DNA of 46,665 nucleotides from Actinomycetales bacterium (GTDB lineage: Bacteria > Actinomycetota > Actinomycetes > Actinomycetales > Microbacteriaceae). The notes beneath the pieces are model-generated. The model saw only the letters and a program-made list of their open reading frames with translations. It ran no database searches and had not been told where the DNA came from. The stretch covers positions 1 to 46,665 of the forward strand of contig JAATFA010000103.1 of NCBI GenBank assembly GCA_015655445.1, in the 5' to 3' direction. Shown here piece after piece: positions 8,399 to 15,989 of the stretch. The translations under genes were made by a program, and so were the position numbers. Within the stretch, counting starts at the first letter, position 1, and each line of letters starts with the position of its first letter.

Positions 8399-9484
8399 AT
8401 GGCCCGTGACGCGGTCGTGCTGACCGTCGACGGCCCGCACGGCGAGCGCGCGGTGCGCATCTCGAGCCCCGATCGCGTGCTCTGGCCGCGGCTCGGCATC
8501 ACCAAGCTCGATCTCGCCCGCTACCTCGTGAATGTCGGGCAGGCGTTCGTGGCCGCGAACGGCGATCGGCCCATCTCCCTGCAGCGCTTCCCGCAGGGCA
8601 TCGAGGGCGAGCAGTTCTTCTCCAAGAACCCGCCCCGCGGCGCGCCCGAATACGTGCGCTCGGTCGTCGTGCGCTACCCGAGCGCGCGGGCGCACCCGCA
8701 GCTCGTCATCGACGAGCCCGCGGGCGCCGTGTGGGCGGCGCAGATGAACACGATCGTCTTCCACCCCTGGCCCTCGCGCGCGGAGCGCTCGGACGACCCC
8801 GACGAGCTGCGCATCGACCTCGACCCGCAGCCCGGCACGGAGTTCGAGCATGCGGTCCCGGCGGCGATCGAGCTGCGGGCGGTGCTCGCCGAGGCGGGTC
8901 TCACGGCCTTCCTCAAGACCTCCGGCAACCGCGGCATCCACGTCTTCGCACCCATCGAGCCCTCGCACGAGTTCCTCGACGTGCGCCACGCGGTCATCGC
9001 CGCGGCGCGCGAGCTCGAGCGCCGCATGCCTGACCGCGTGACGACGGCGTGGTGGAAGGAGGAGCGCGGGGCGCGCGTCTTCGTCGACTTCAACCAGGCC
9101 AACCGCGACCGGACGATCGCGGGAGCGTACAGTCCGCGCGCGCTGCCGCACGCTCCCGTCTCGTGCCCGCTGGAGTGGGACGAGCTCGAGTCGACGGACC
9201 CGCGCGAGCACACCGTGCTCACGGTGCCGGAGCGCCTGCGGGCGACGGGCGACCCGTGGGCGCGCATGCACGAGCGCCCCGGGCGCATCGACGTGCTCCT
9301 GCGGTGGTGGGAGCGCGATCTCGCCGACGGGCTCGGGGAGCTGCCGTTCCCGCCGGACTACCCGAAGATGCCGGGAGAGCCTCCGCGCGTGCAGCCGAGC
9401 CGTGCCCTCTCCACGGCGGAGAGGGCACGGCCGGGCGGGCGCGAGGGGTGGGCGGGTCAGGCGAGCACGCGCTCGAGGTCGTAG
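8399..9484 (+). CDS. LigD-type DNA polymerase/primase (non-homologous end joining)
   Basis: Polymerase domain of the LigD type (archaeo-eukaryotic primase fold), which fills or adds nucleotides at broken DNA ends. Visible signatures are the metal-binding pair D140 and D142 in LRIDLDPQPG, SPDRVLWPRLGITK near the N-terminus, GEQFFSKNPPRG, LKTSGNRGIHVF and KEERGARVFVDFNQANRDRT. A free-standing polymerase gene beside a ligase gene is a common split form of LigD in actinobacteria. Family members usually finish soon after MPGEPPRVQPSRA; here the frame carries on 20-odd residues through a terminator-like hairpin and overlaps the end of the ligase gene by 28 bases, so the natural stop may have been lost. 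No Ku gene is in the window. Confidence 0.87.
   Translation: MARDAVVLTVDGPHGERAVRISSPDRVLWPRLGITKLDLARYLVNVGQAFVAANGDRPISLQRFPQGIEGEQFFSKNPPRGAPEYVRSVVVRYPSARAHPQLVIDEPAGAVWAAQMNTIVFHPWPSRAERSDDPDELRIDLDPQPGTEFEHAVPAAIELRAVLAEAGLTAFLKTSGNRGIHVFAPIEPSHEFLDVRHAVIAAARELERRMPDRVTTAWWKEERGARVFVDFNQANRDRTIAGAYSPRALPHAPVSCPLEWDELESTDPREHTVLTVPERLRATGDPWARMHERPGRIDVLLRWWERDLADGLGELPFPPDYPKMPGEPPRVQPSRALSTAERARPGGREGWAGQASTRSRS
9399..9431. terminator. Perfect 14-bp hairpin, bidirectional terminator candidate
   Basis: Arms 9399-9412 and 9418-9431 are exact reverse complements around the loop ACGGC. The hairpin is placed just past the stop of the ligase gene (minus strand) but lies inside the 3' end of the polymerase frame. 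There is no T-run. Confidence 0.6.
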
Positions 9485-10509
9485 GCGACGGGGCGCTCGA
9501 GCTGCTCGAACGTGCACGAGCGGGGGTCGCGATCCGGTCGCCAGCGCACGAACTGGGCGGTGTGCCGGAACCGCGAGCCCTCCATCTGGTCGTAGCGCAC
9601 CTCGAGCACGCGCACGGGCTCGAGGCGGACGAAGGAGACGTCCCTGCCCGAGGAGAACCGGCTCCGCTCCGTCTGACCGGTCACGACCTCGCCGTGCTCG
9701 TCGCGCGCGACGAACGGCTCGAGCTCGTCGACGAGCTCGAGCCGACGCGCGTCGGTGAAGGCGGAGGCGCCGCCGACGGCGTGCAGCGCGCCGTGCTCGT
9801 CGTAGAGGCCGAGCAGGAGCGAGCCGACGCCGCGCCCGCCCGAGTGGCGCCGGTAGCCGAGGAGCACGACGTCCGCCGTGCGGTGGTGCTTCGTCTTGAG
9901 CATGACGCGCCGTCCCGGGGAGTAGCGGGCCTCGAGCGGCTTCGCGACGACGCCGTCGAGCCCCGCGCCCTCGAACTCGACGAGCCAGCGGCGCGCGAGG
10001 GCGACGTCGCGCGTGATCCGGGTCACGTGGATCGGGTCGTCGAGGTCGCGCACGGCCTCCTCGAGCGCCGCACGCCGCTCCCGGAAGGGGCGGTCGAGCA
10101 TGCTCTCCTCGCCGCGCGCGAGGAGGTCGAACGCGACGAAGCTCGCGGGCGTCTCGTGCGCGAGCCGGCGCACGCGGCTCTCCGCCGGATGGATGCGCTG
10201 GGAGAGCGCCTCCCAGTCCAGACGCTCGCGCCCCGGCTCGCCCGTGCGCACGACGATCTCCCCGTCGAGCGCGACGGGACCGCGCACCTGGCGCCGGAAC
10301 GCGTCGACGAGCTCGGGGAAGTATCGCGTGAGCGGCTTCGATCCGCGGCTGCCGAGCTCGACGTGCTCGCCGTCGACGTACGCGATCGCGCGGAAGCCGT
10401 CCCACTTGGGCTCGTAGGCCAACCCTCCGGGCACCGCGTCCGGCTCGGGCACGCCGTCGGTAGCCTTCGCGAGCATGGGCGCCACGGGGTCGGCTGCGGA
10501 GGGGAGCAT
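9457..10509 (-). CDS. ATP-dependent DNA ligase (LigD ligase domain type)
   Basis: A 350-residue ATP-dependent ligase that seals nicks, here as a stand-alone counterpart of the LigD ligase domain. The adenylated lysine is K35 in YEPKWDGFRA. Later nucleotidyltransferase motifs are seen: ALDGEIVV, FVAFDLLARG, LDGVVAKPLEARY and VMLKTKHHRTADVV, followed by an OB-fold domain. The C-terminus contains the usual GSRFRHTAQFVRWRPDR segment. It converges on the polymerase gene and overlaps its tail by 28 bases, and it is divergent from the FO-synthase-like gene. Start ATG 10509 agrees with the family's short N-terminus. Confidence 0.88.
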   Translation of the reverse strand: MLPSAADPVAPMLAKATDGVPEPDAVPGGLAYEPKWDGFRAIAYVDGEHVELGSRGSKPLTRYFPELVDAFRRQVRGPVALDGEIVVRTGEPGRERLDWEALSQRIHPAESRVRRLAHETPASFVAFDLLARGEESMLDRPFRERRAALEEAVRDLDDPIHVTRITRDVALARRWLVEFEGAGLDGVVAKPLEARYSPGRRVMLKTKHHRTADVVLLGYRRHSGGRGVGSLLLGLYDEHGALHAVGGASAFTDARRLELVDELEPFVARDEHGEVVTGQTERSRFSSGRDVSFVRLEPVRVLEVRYDQMEGSRFRHTAQFVRWRPDRDPRSCTFEQLERPVAYDLERVLA

Positions 10510-10604
10510 GCAGCGATCCTGCCCCGTCTCGAGCCGACGGAGCACGGGGCACGCGATACTCCCGCGGAAGGCGGAGGCGTCCCGTGCCCCTCCCGGCCGG
10601 GGCG

Positions 10605-10610
10605 TAGCAT
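10605..10610 (+). promoter_or_regulatory. Candidate -10 element upstream of the FO-synthase-like gene
   Basis: TAGCAT in the 184-bp divergent gap between the ligase and FO-synthase-like genes, with no clear -35. The gap also holds an inverted repeat of GGGGCACG and CGTGCCCC (around 10545-10590). A GTG at 10622, in frame with the FO-synthase-like gene and preceded by GGGAG, could be an alternative start for it. Confidence 0.35.
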
Positions 10611-10693
10611 GGGAGCAATTCGTGCATGAGGCCTGGACTTGGGCTTCGCGATCCGATTCGACACCGCACCCCGTCCGCATTGGTGTCCGCCCC

Positions 10694-13174
10694 ATGGCCT
10701 CTCGCGTCCTCGCATCCCCGTCCGCCTCCGCTCCCGCCGTCGAGCCGACCGTCGTCCGCGCCGCCCTCGACCGTCTCGAGGGCGGGGATCCCGTGACGCC
10801 GGAGGACGCGGCGGTCCTGTTCTCGGCCCGTGGCGGGGAGCTCGACCAGCTCACCGCGATCGCGTCGCGACTGCGCGACGAGGGGCTCGAGCACGCGGGG
10901 CGGCCCGGGGTCATCACCTACTCCAAGAAGGTCTTCCTCCCGATCACGCACCTGTGCCGCGACCGGTGCCACTACTGCATCTTCGTCGAGACGCCCGGCA
11001 AGCTCGCTCGCACGGGCAAGGCGCCCTTCCTCTCGCCCGAGCGCATCCTCGAGGTCGCCGAGCAGGGCGCGGCGCTCGGCTGCAAGGAGGCGCTCTTCAC
11101 GCTCGGCGACCGGCCCGAGGACCGCTGGCCGATCGCGCGCGCGTGGCTCGACGAGCACGGGTACGCCTCGACGCTCGACTACGTGCGCGACATGGCGGTG
11201 CTCGTGCTCGAGCGCACGGGCCTGCTGCCGCACCTGAACCCGGGCGTCATGACGTGGGCGGAGATGCAGCGGCTCAAGCCCGTCGCGCCCTCGATGGGGA
11301 TGATGCTCGAGACGACCTCGCGCCAGCTCTGGGCTGAGAGGGGCGGCGTGCACTTCGGATCCCCGGACAAGGACCCCGAGCTTCGCCTGCGCGTGCTCGA
11401 GGACGCCGGCCGCTCCCGCATCCCCTTCACGACGGGCGTGCTGCTCGGCATCGGCGAGGACGACGCGGAGCGCGCCGACGCGCTCTTCTCGATCCGCGCC
11501 GCGCACGAGCGCCACGGTCACGTGCAGGAGACGATCGTGCAGAACTTCCGCGCGAAGCCGGGCACGGCGATGCAGAACGAGTCGGACCTCGCTCTGCAGG
11601 AGTACGTCGCGGCGGTCGCGGTCGCGCGCGTCGTGCTCGGATCCTCGGCGCGCGTGCAGGCGCCGCCGAACCTCACCGACGCGCGCGAGCTGCGCATGCT
11701 CGTGCGCGCCGGCATCGACGACTGGGGCGGTGTGAGCCCGCTCACGCCGGACCATGTGAACCCGGAGCGCCCGTGGCCGCAGCTCGACGAGCTCGCGCGG
11801 CTCACGGCCGAGGCCGGCTTCGAGCTGCGTGAGCGGCTCACGGCGCACCCGCACTACGTGCGGGAGGGGGAGCCGTGGATCGACCGTCGCGTGCTGCCCG
11901 CCGTGCACGCGCTCGCGGACGCCTCCGGCCTCGCCGACGAGGCGGCTCCCGTGCTCGGTCGTCCGCTCGGAGGCGTGCCGCGGTTCGCGCCGCCCGCCGT
12001 GCTCGGCGGGGAGGTCGCGGCGATCCTGCGGAAGGCGGAGCGCGACCCCGCGGGGCTCGCCGACCACGAGTACGCGGCCCTGCTCGAGGCCGACGGCGCG
12101 GCGCTCGACGCGCTCGCGGCGCTCGCGGACGACGTGCGCCGCTCCACGCTCGGCGAGACGGCGACGTTCGTCGTCAACCGCAACATCGACTCCTCGCTCC
12201 TCTCCGCGGAGGCCCGCCCGCCTGTGCCCGGACGTCGCGGGACGCTCACGGTCGGGGCCGCGGGCGACCTCGCCGACGAGGCGGCGGATCTCGGCGCGAC
12301 CGAGGTGTGCATCCAGGGCGCCGTCCCGCGCGAGCTGCCGGCCACGGCGTACCTCGATCTCGTGCGCGAGGTCAAGAGGCGCCGTCCCGGGCTCCACGTG
12401 CACGCCTATCGTCCCGTCGAGGTCGCCGACGCCGCCGCGCGTCTCGGCGTGACGCGTCGCGAGCTCCTGCTCGCCCTGCGGGAGGCCGGCGTCGACACCG
12501 TGCCGGGGACGGGCGCGCGCGTGCTCGACGACGGCATCCGCTCGGTGCTCTCCGGCGGCACGGAGCTGTCCGTCGCGGAGTGGGTCGAGCACATCGTCAC
12601 GGCGCACGAGCTCGGGCTGCGCTCGACCGCGACGCTCGTCTACGGATCGCTCGAGACATCCGTGCAGCAGGTCGCGCACCTGCGGACGCTCGCGCGGATC
12701 CAGGACCGCACGGCGGGCTTCACGGAGTTCATCGCGATGCCGTTCCTGCCCGCGGAGGCGCCCGCGGCCGTGCGCGCTCTCGCGCGCCCTGGACCCTCGG
12801 TGCGGGAGTCCCGCGCGCTGCACGCGGTCGCGCGGCTGCTGCTGTCGGGCCGCATCGACCACGTGCAGGTCGCGTGGACGAAGCTCGGCCTCGGCGTCGC
12901 GACTCTGCTCCTGCGCGGCGGTGCGGACGACCTGGGCGGCGCGCTGCTCGACGGGCGCCGCCGGCCCGACGCCGGTCCCGAGTCGGGGCTCGAGCTCACG
13001 GTCGACGACTTCGAGCGGCTCGCGCACGAGCTCGGCCGCGAGCCGCGGCAGCGCACGACGACGTACGAGCCCGTGCCGGAGGAGCGCACGCGCGCGGCGC
13101 GGCTCGCGGGCCGCAGCGCGCCCCCTCCGGGAGGCTCGGTGCGGCGCGAGCTGCCGCTCGCGGTCGCGGGGTAG
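10694..13174 (+). CDS. fbiC: FO synthase homologue (CofG-CofH fusion) with degenerate CofH half
   Basis: Two-domain FO synthase homologue of 826 residues; intact enzymes build the deazaflavin core of coenzyme F420 from tyrosine and a ribityl-uracil with two radical-SAM centres. The CofG half is complete: C88, C92 and C95 in CRDRCHYC bind the cluster. The CofH half aligns along its whole length (GATEVCIQG, LREAGVDTVPGTGA, HELGLRSTATLVYG, GFTEFIAMPF), but the expected CxxxCxxC after VVNRNI (residue 494 on) is absent. That segment reads NIDSSLLSAEARPP with no cysteine in any forward frame, so this is no simple frameshift. The usual YGHVD is YGSLE and the GGTLMEE block is also changed. The second half probably cannot bind a cluster. 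ATG 10694 has no clear ribosome binding site; GTG 10622 is an alternative. Six bases separate it from the hydrolase gene. Confidence 0.85.
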   Translation: MASRVLASPSASAPAVEPTVVRAALDRLEGGDPVTPEDAAVLFSARGGELDQLTAIASRLRDEGLEHAGRPGVITYSKKVFLPITHLCRDRCHYCIFVETPGKLARTGKAPFLSPERILEVAEQGAALGCKEALFTLGDRPEDRWPIARAWLDEHGYASTLDYVRDMAVLVLERTGLLPHLNPGVMTWAEMQRLKPVAPSMGMMLETTSRQLWAERGGVHFGSPDKDPELRLRVLEDAGRSRIPFTTGVLLGIGEDDAERADALFSIRAAHERHGHVQETIVQNFRAKPGTAMQNESDLALQEYVAAVAVARVVLGSSARVQAPPNLTDARELRMLVRAGIDDWGGVSPLTPDHVNPERPWPQLDELARLTAEAGFELRERLTAHPHYVREGEPWIDRRVLPAVHALADASGLADEAAPVLGRPLGGVPRFAPPAVLGGEVAAILRKAERDPAGLADHEYAALLEADGAALDALAALADDVRRSTLGETATFVVNRNIDSSLLSAEARPPVPGRRGTLTVGAAGDLADEAADLGATEVCIQGAVPRELPATAYLDLVREVKRRRPGLHVHAYRPVEVADAAARLGVTRRELLLALREAGVDTVPGTGARVLDDGIRSVLSGGTELSVAEWVEHIVTAHELGLRSTATLVYGSLETSVQQVAHLRTLARIQDRTAGFTEFIAMPFLPAEAPAAVRALARPGPSVRESRALHAVARLLLSGRIDHVQVAWTKLGLGVATLLLRGGADDLGGALLDGRRRPDAGPESGLELTVDDFERLAHELGREPRQRTTTYEPVPEERTRAARLAGRSAPPPGGSVRRELPLAVAG

Positions 13175-13179
13175 CGGGC

Positions 13180-14037
13180 GTGGGACGCGTCGACGTCCGC
13201 GCGTGGTCGCTCGCCGTGGAGGGCGCGACCGTGCGCAGCACCGAGACCCCGTCGGGGCCGGCGGAAGCGGAGGGCGAGGCGCGGCCGGCGGAGCCCGTGG
13301 TCGTGCTGCTCCCCGACGCGGGTATGCGCGCGCACGAGGAGTTCTCCTTCCTGCTGACCGTCCTCGGCCGTCGCCGGCGTGCGATCGCCCTCGACGTGGA
13401 GCCGATCGAGCGCGCCGAGGAGGCCGTGGACGCGTTCGCACGGCTCGTGCGCGCCACCCGCGGGGCCATCGACGCGATCGCGCCCGCCGCCCCCGTCGCC
13501 CTCGTCGGGCACGGGCTCGGCGCCGCCGTCGCGACCGCGATCGCCGCGGACGAGGGGAGGGTCGTGGCTCTCGTGCTCGTCGCCGGATGGCTCGCACCGA
13601 GCGAGCGCACGCGCGTCCTCGCGCGCGCGTGGACGACCCTGCACGAGGAGGGCTCCGCCGCGCTCGCCGACCTCGACGCCCTCCTGCTGCTCGGCGCGCC
13701 CCACCTCGAGGAGCGCGGCCGCGAGGGCCTCTCGCGCACGCTCGACGTTCGCGCGCGCGACGGCATCGCGATGCTCGGCTGCGTCGACCTGCGGGCCGCC
13801 GCGGACCGCGTGCGCGCGCCCGCGCTCGTCGTCGGCTGCGCGCGCGACGCGATCGTGCCCGAGGCGGAGAGCCGTGCGCTCTTCGCCGCGATCGCGGACT
13901 CGCGCTACGCGCGCGTCGACAGCGGCCACGCCGTGCTCGCGGAGCGTCCCGCCGAGCTCGGGAGGCTCGTCGAGGAGTTCGTGCGCTGTCCCGAGGGCCG
14001 TCGCGCGGGCGCCGTGCTCGAGGGGATGCGTCCGTGA
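13180..14037 (+). CDS. Alpha/beta hydrolase fold protein lacking the Ser nucleophile
   Basis: A 285-residue alpha/beta hydrolase. The nucleophile elbow reads VALVGHGLGAAVA: the central residue that should be Ser (or Cys/Asp) is Gly112. The acid D223 (CARDAIVPE) and the histidine H250 (DSGHAVL) are where they belong. Either the protein is not a hydrolase or it uses an oxygenase-like or binding mechanism; some cofactor-free enzymes of this fold use other residues. Start GTG lies just after the FO-synthase-like stop, and the end overlaps the monooxygenase start (GTGA), so it sits in the middle of a coupled operon. Substrate unknown. Confidence 0.72.
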   Translation: MGRVDVRAWSLAVEGATVRSTETPSGPAEAEGEARPAEPVVVLLPDAGMRAHEEFSFLLTVLGRRRRAIALDVEPIERAEEAVDAFARLVRATRGAIDAIAPAAPVALVGHGLGAAVATAIAADEGRVVALVLVAGWLAPSERTRVLARAWTTLHEEGSAALADLDALLLLGAPHLEERGREGLSRTLDVRARDGIAMLGCVDLRAAADRVRAPALVVGCARDAIVPEAESRALFAAIADSRYARVDSGHAVLAERPAELGRLVEEFVRCPEGRRAGAVLEGMRP

Positions 14038-15536
14038 GCGCGGCGCGCGCCGGCCACGAGGACGTCGAGGTGCTCGTCGTGGGCGCCGGGTTCGCGGGCA
14101 TCGGCCTCGGCATCCGCCTCGCGCGCGCGGGACGCCGCTCGTTCGCGATCCTCGAGCGCGCGGAGGAGGTGGGCGGCACGTGGCGCGACAACCGGTACCC
14201 GGGCGTCGCGTGCGACATCCCCTCCCACCTCTACTCGTTCTCGTTCCGGCCCAAGCCCGACTGGTCGCGCGTCTTCGCGCCCGGCGACGAGATCCGCGAG
14301 TACCTGCGGGAGTGCGTGCGGGAGGAGGGGATCGGCCCCCACGTCCGTCTCGGCACGGAGGCCCTCGAGGCGCGCTGGGACGAGGAGGAGGGCCGCTGGC
14401 GCGTGCGGACGAACCGCGGCGACTGGCGCGCGCGCGTCCTCGTGCTCGCCGCCGGCCGGCTCGCCGACCCGCGCGTGCCCGACCTGCCGGGTCTCGCCGC
14501 CTTTCCCGGCCGCTCCTTCCACTCGGCGCGCTGGCCCGAGGGCGCGAGCGTCGCGGGCGCGCGCGTGGGCGTCGTCGGCACGGGGGCGTCCGCCGTGCAG
14601 CTGCTCCCGCACGTCGTGCGCGAGGCGGCGGACGTCGTCGTCTTCCAGCGCAGCGCGCCCTACGTCGTGCCCCGTCGCGACCGGGTCTACTCGCGGGAGG
14701 AGCGCGAGCTCTTCGCGCGCGACCCGGACGCCCTTCCGGAGCTCCGATCGCGCCTGTTCTGGAGGGCCGAGGAGGCGTTCCCGCAGCGCCTGGGGGCGCC
14801 GGGGCGCATCGACGCGCTGCGCGACCTCGCACGCTCGCACCTCGAGTCGCACGTCGCCGATCCCGTGCTGCGTGCCGCCCTCACTCCCGACTACGAGATC
14901 GGGTGCAAGCGCGTGCTGCTCTCCGACGACTACTACGCGGCGCTGCAGGAGCCCCACGTGCGCCTCGAGCCGAGCGCCCTCGAGCGCGTCGAGGGCCTGC
15001 GCGCGATCGCCGCGAGCGGGCGCGCGCACGAGCTCGACGTGCTCGTCTTCGCGACGGGTTTCCAGTCGACGCGGCCGCCCTACGCGCGACGTGTCGTGGG
15101 TCGGCGCGGCGAGCTGCTCTCCGAGCACTGGTCGCACGGGATGCGCGCCTACGCCTCGACGGTCGTGCACGGCTTTCCGAACATGTTCGTCCTCGACGGT
15201 CCGAACGCGAGCCTCGGGCACAACTCCGCGATCTTCATGATCGAGACGCAGGTCGAGTACGTGCTCGGCGCGCTCGCGCACCTGGACGCCTCCGCTCGGC
15301 CGCTCGAGGTGAGCGCGGAGGCGGAGGACGCCTACACGCGCGAGATCGACGCCGCGAGCGCCGACACGGTGTGGGTGCGCGGGGGCTGCACGAGCTGGTA
15401 TCGCGACGAGTCGAGCGGGCGGCTCACGCTCCTGTGGCCCGACTTCGCGTACGCGTTCCGAGACCGCAACGGGCGCTTCGATCCGTCCCCGTTCGTGCCG
15501 GACGCGGCGCCCGTCGTGGCCGCCGCGTCCGGATGA
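14034..15536 (+). CDS. Flavin-containing / Baeyer-Villiger-type monooxygenase
   Basis: A 500-residue FAD- and NADPH-dependent monooxygenase that would insert oxygen into ketones or oxidise soft nucleophiles. It has the FAD motif VVGAGFAGIGLG at the N-terminus, the downstream block GGTWRDNRYPGVACD, the Baeyer-Villiger fingerprint F-P-G-R-S-F-H-S-A-R-W-P at residues 157-168, and the NADPH motif VVGTGASAVQ. The C-terminal LDGPNASLGHNS is typical of the class. GTG start overlaps the hydrolase stop. Oxygenase next to an alpha/beta hydrolase is a common pairing (ester made, then cut), though here the hydrolase has no serine. Confidence 0.87.
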   Translation: MSAARAGHEDVEVLVVGAGFAGIGLGIRLARAGRRSFAILERAEEVGGTWRDNRYPGVACDIPSHLYSFSFRPKPDWSRVFAPGDEIREYLRECVREEGIGPHVRLGTEALEARWDEEEGRWRVRTNRGDWRARVLVLAAGRLADPRVPDLPGLAAFPGRSFHSARWPEGASVAGARVGVVGTGASAVQLLPHVVREAADVVVFQRSAPYVVPRRDRVYSREERELFARDPDALPELRSRLFWRAEEAFPQRLGAPGRIDALRDLARSHLESHVADPVLRAALTPDYEIGCKRVLLSDDYYAALQEPHVRLEPSALERVEGLRAIAASGRAHELDVLVFATGFQSTRPPYARRVVGRRGELLSEHWSHGMRAYASTVVHGFPNMFVLDGPNASLGHNSAIFMIETQVEYVLGALAHLDASARPLEVSAEAEDAYTREIDAASADTVWVRGGCTSWYRDESSGRLTLLWPDFAYAFRDRNGRFDPSPFVPDAAPVVAAASG

Positions 15537-15549
15537 GGGGGTCGGCGCG

Positions 15550-15771
15550 CTAGGGCTGGCCCTCCTCGCTGTACGGCGTCTCGCCCGTCTCGTCGTCGGG
15601 CGCCGGGCGGCCGAGCCCTCCGAGGAGGTCGCGCCCTATGCGCTCCACGGGCGAGCCGCCCTCCTCCTCGTCGTGCGTGATCGCGCCGCCGTCGTCGCCC
15701 TCGAGCCCGGGCGCGAGGCCGTTCGTCTGGTCGAAGTCCCCGATCGGCTCGTCGCTCGTCGGATCGCTCAT
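15550..15771 (-). CDS. Small acidic hypothetical protein
   Basis: A 73-residue protein rich in Asp, Glu and Gly, with no hydrophobic segment and probably disordered. AGGAG six bases before the ATG supports translation. Upstream (15892-15920) is a plausible promoter. No family recognised; it ends 13 bases from the convergent monooxygenase gene. Confidence 0.55.
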   Translation of the reverse strand: MSDPTSDEPIGDFDQTNGLAPGLEGDDGGAITHDEEEGGSPVERIGRDLLGGLGRPAPDDETGETPYSEEGQP

Positions 15772-15867
15772 GGCCCGCTCCTCCTTCGTTGCGGTCGCCC
15801 TCGCGGGCGATGCAGTCGCCGCCGGGGCGGCTCGGCGGCGCGCGGCCGCCGCTCCCTGTCGGCTCGT

Positions 15868-15920
15868 GGGGACGCTGCGTCCCCCGCCTCGACGCTAGGC
15901 CGCCGCGGGTGGATGGTCCA
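15868..15920 (-). promoter_or_regulatory. Promoter with palindrome at the start site
   Basis: On the minus strand, TGGACC (15920-15915), a 17-base spacer and TAGCGT (15897-15892) resemble a housekeeping promoter. The palindrome GGGGACGC-T-GCGTCCCC (15868-15884) falls right at the expected start site, where a repressor or early hairpin could act. It would drive the small acidic gene ending at 15550. Confidence 0.4.
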
Positions 15921-15989
15921 GGGAGGTGGGAGTCGGCCGAGCGCCGTCCGGGCGCGCGGTGAGGGAGGCGGGCGAGGGGGTGGGCGGCG

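Noticed and set aside
6566-14218. Minus-strand open frame of over 2500 codons
   Set aside because: It fuses the real lipase maturation factor frame at its end with shadow sequence antisense to the FO-synthase-like, hydrolase and ligase regions.
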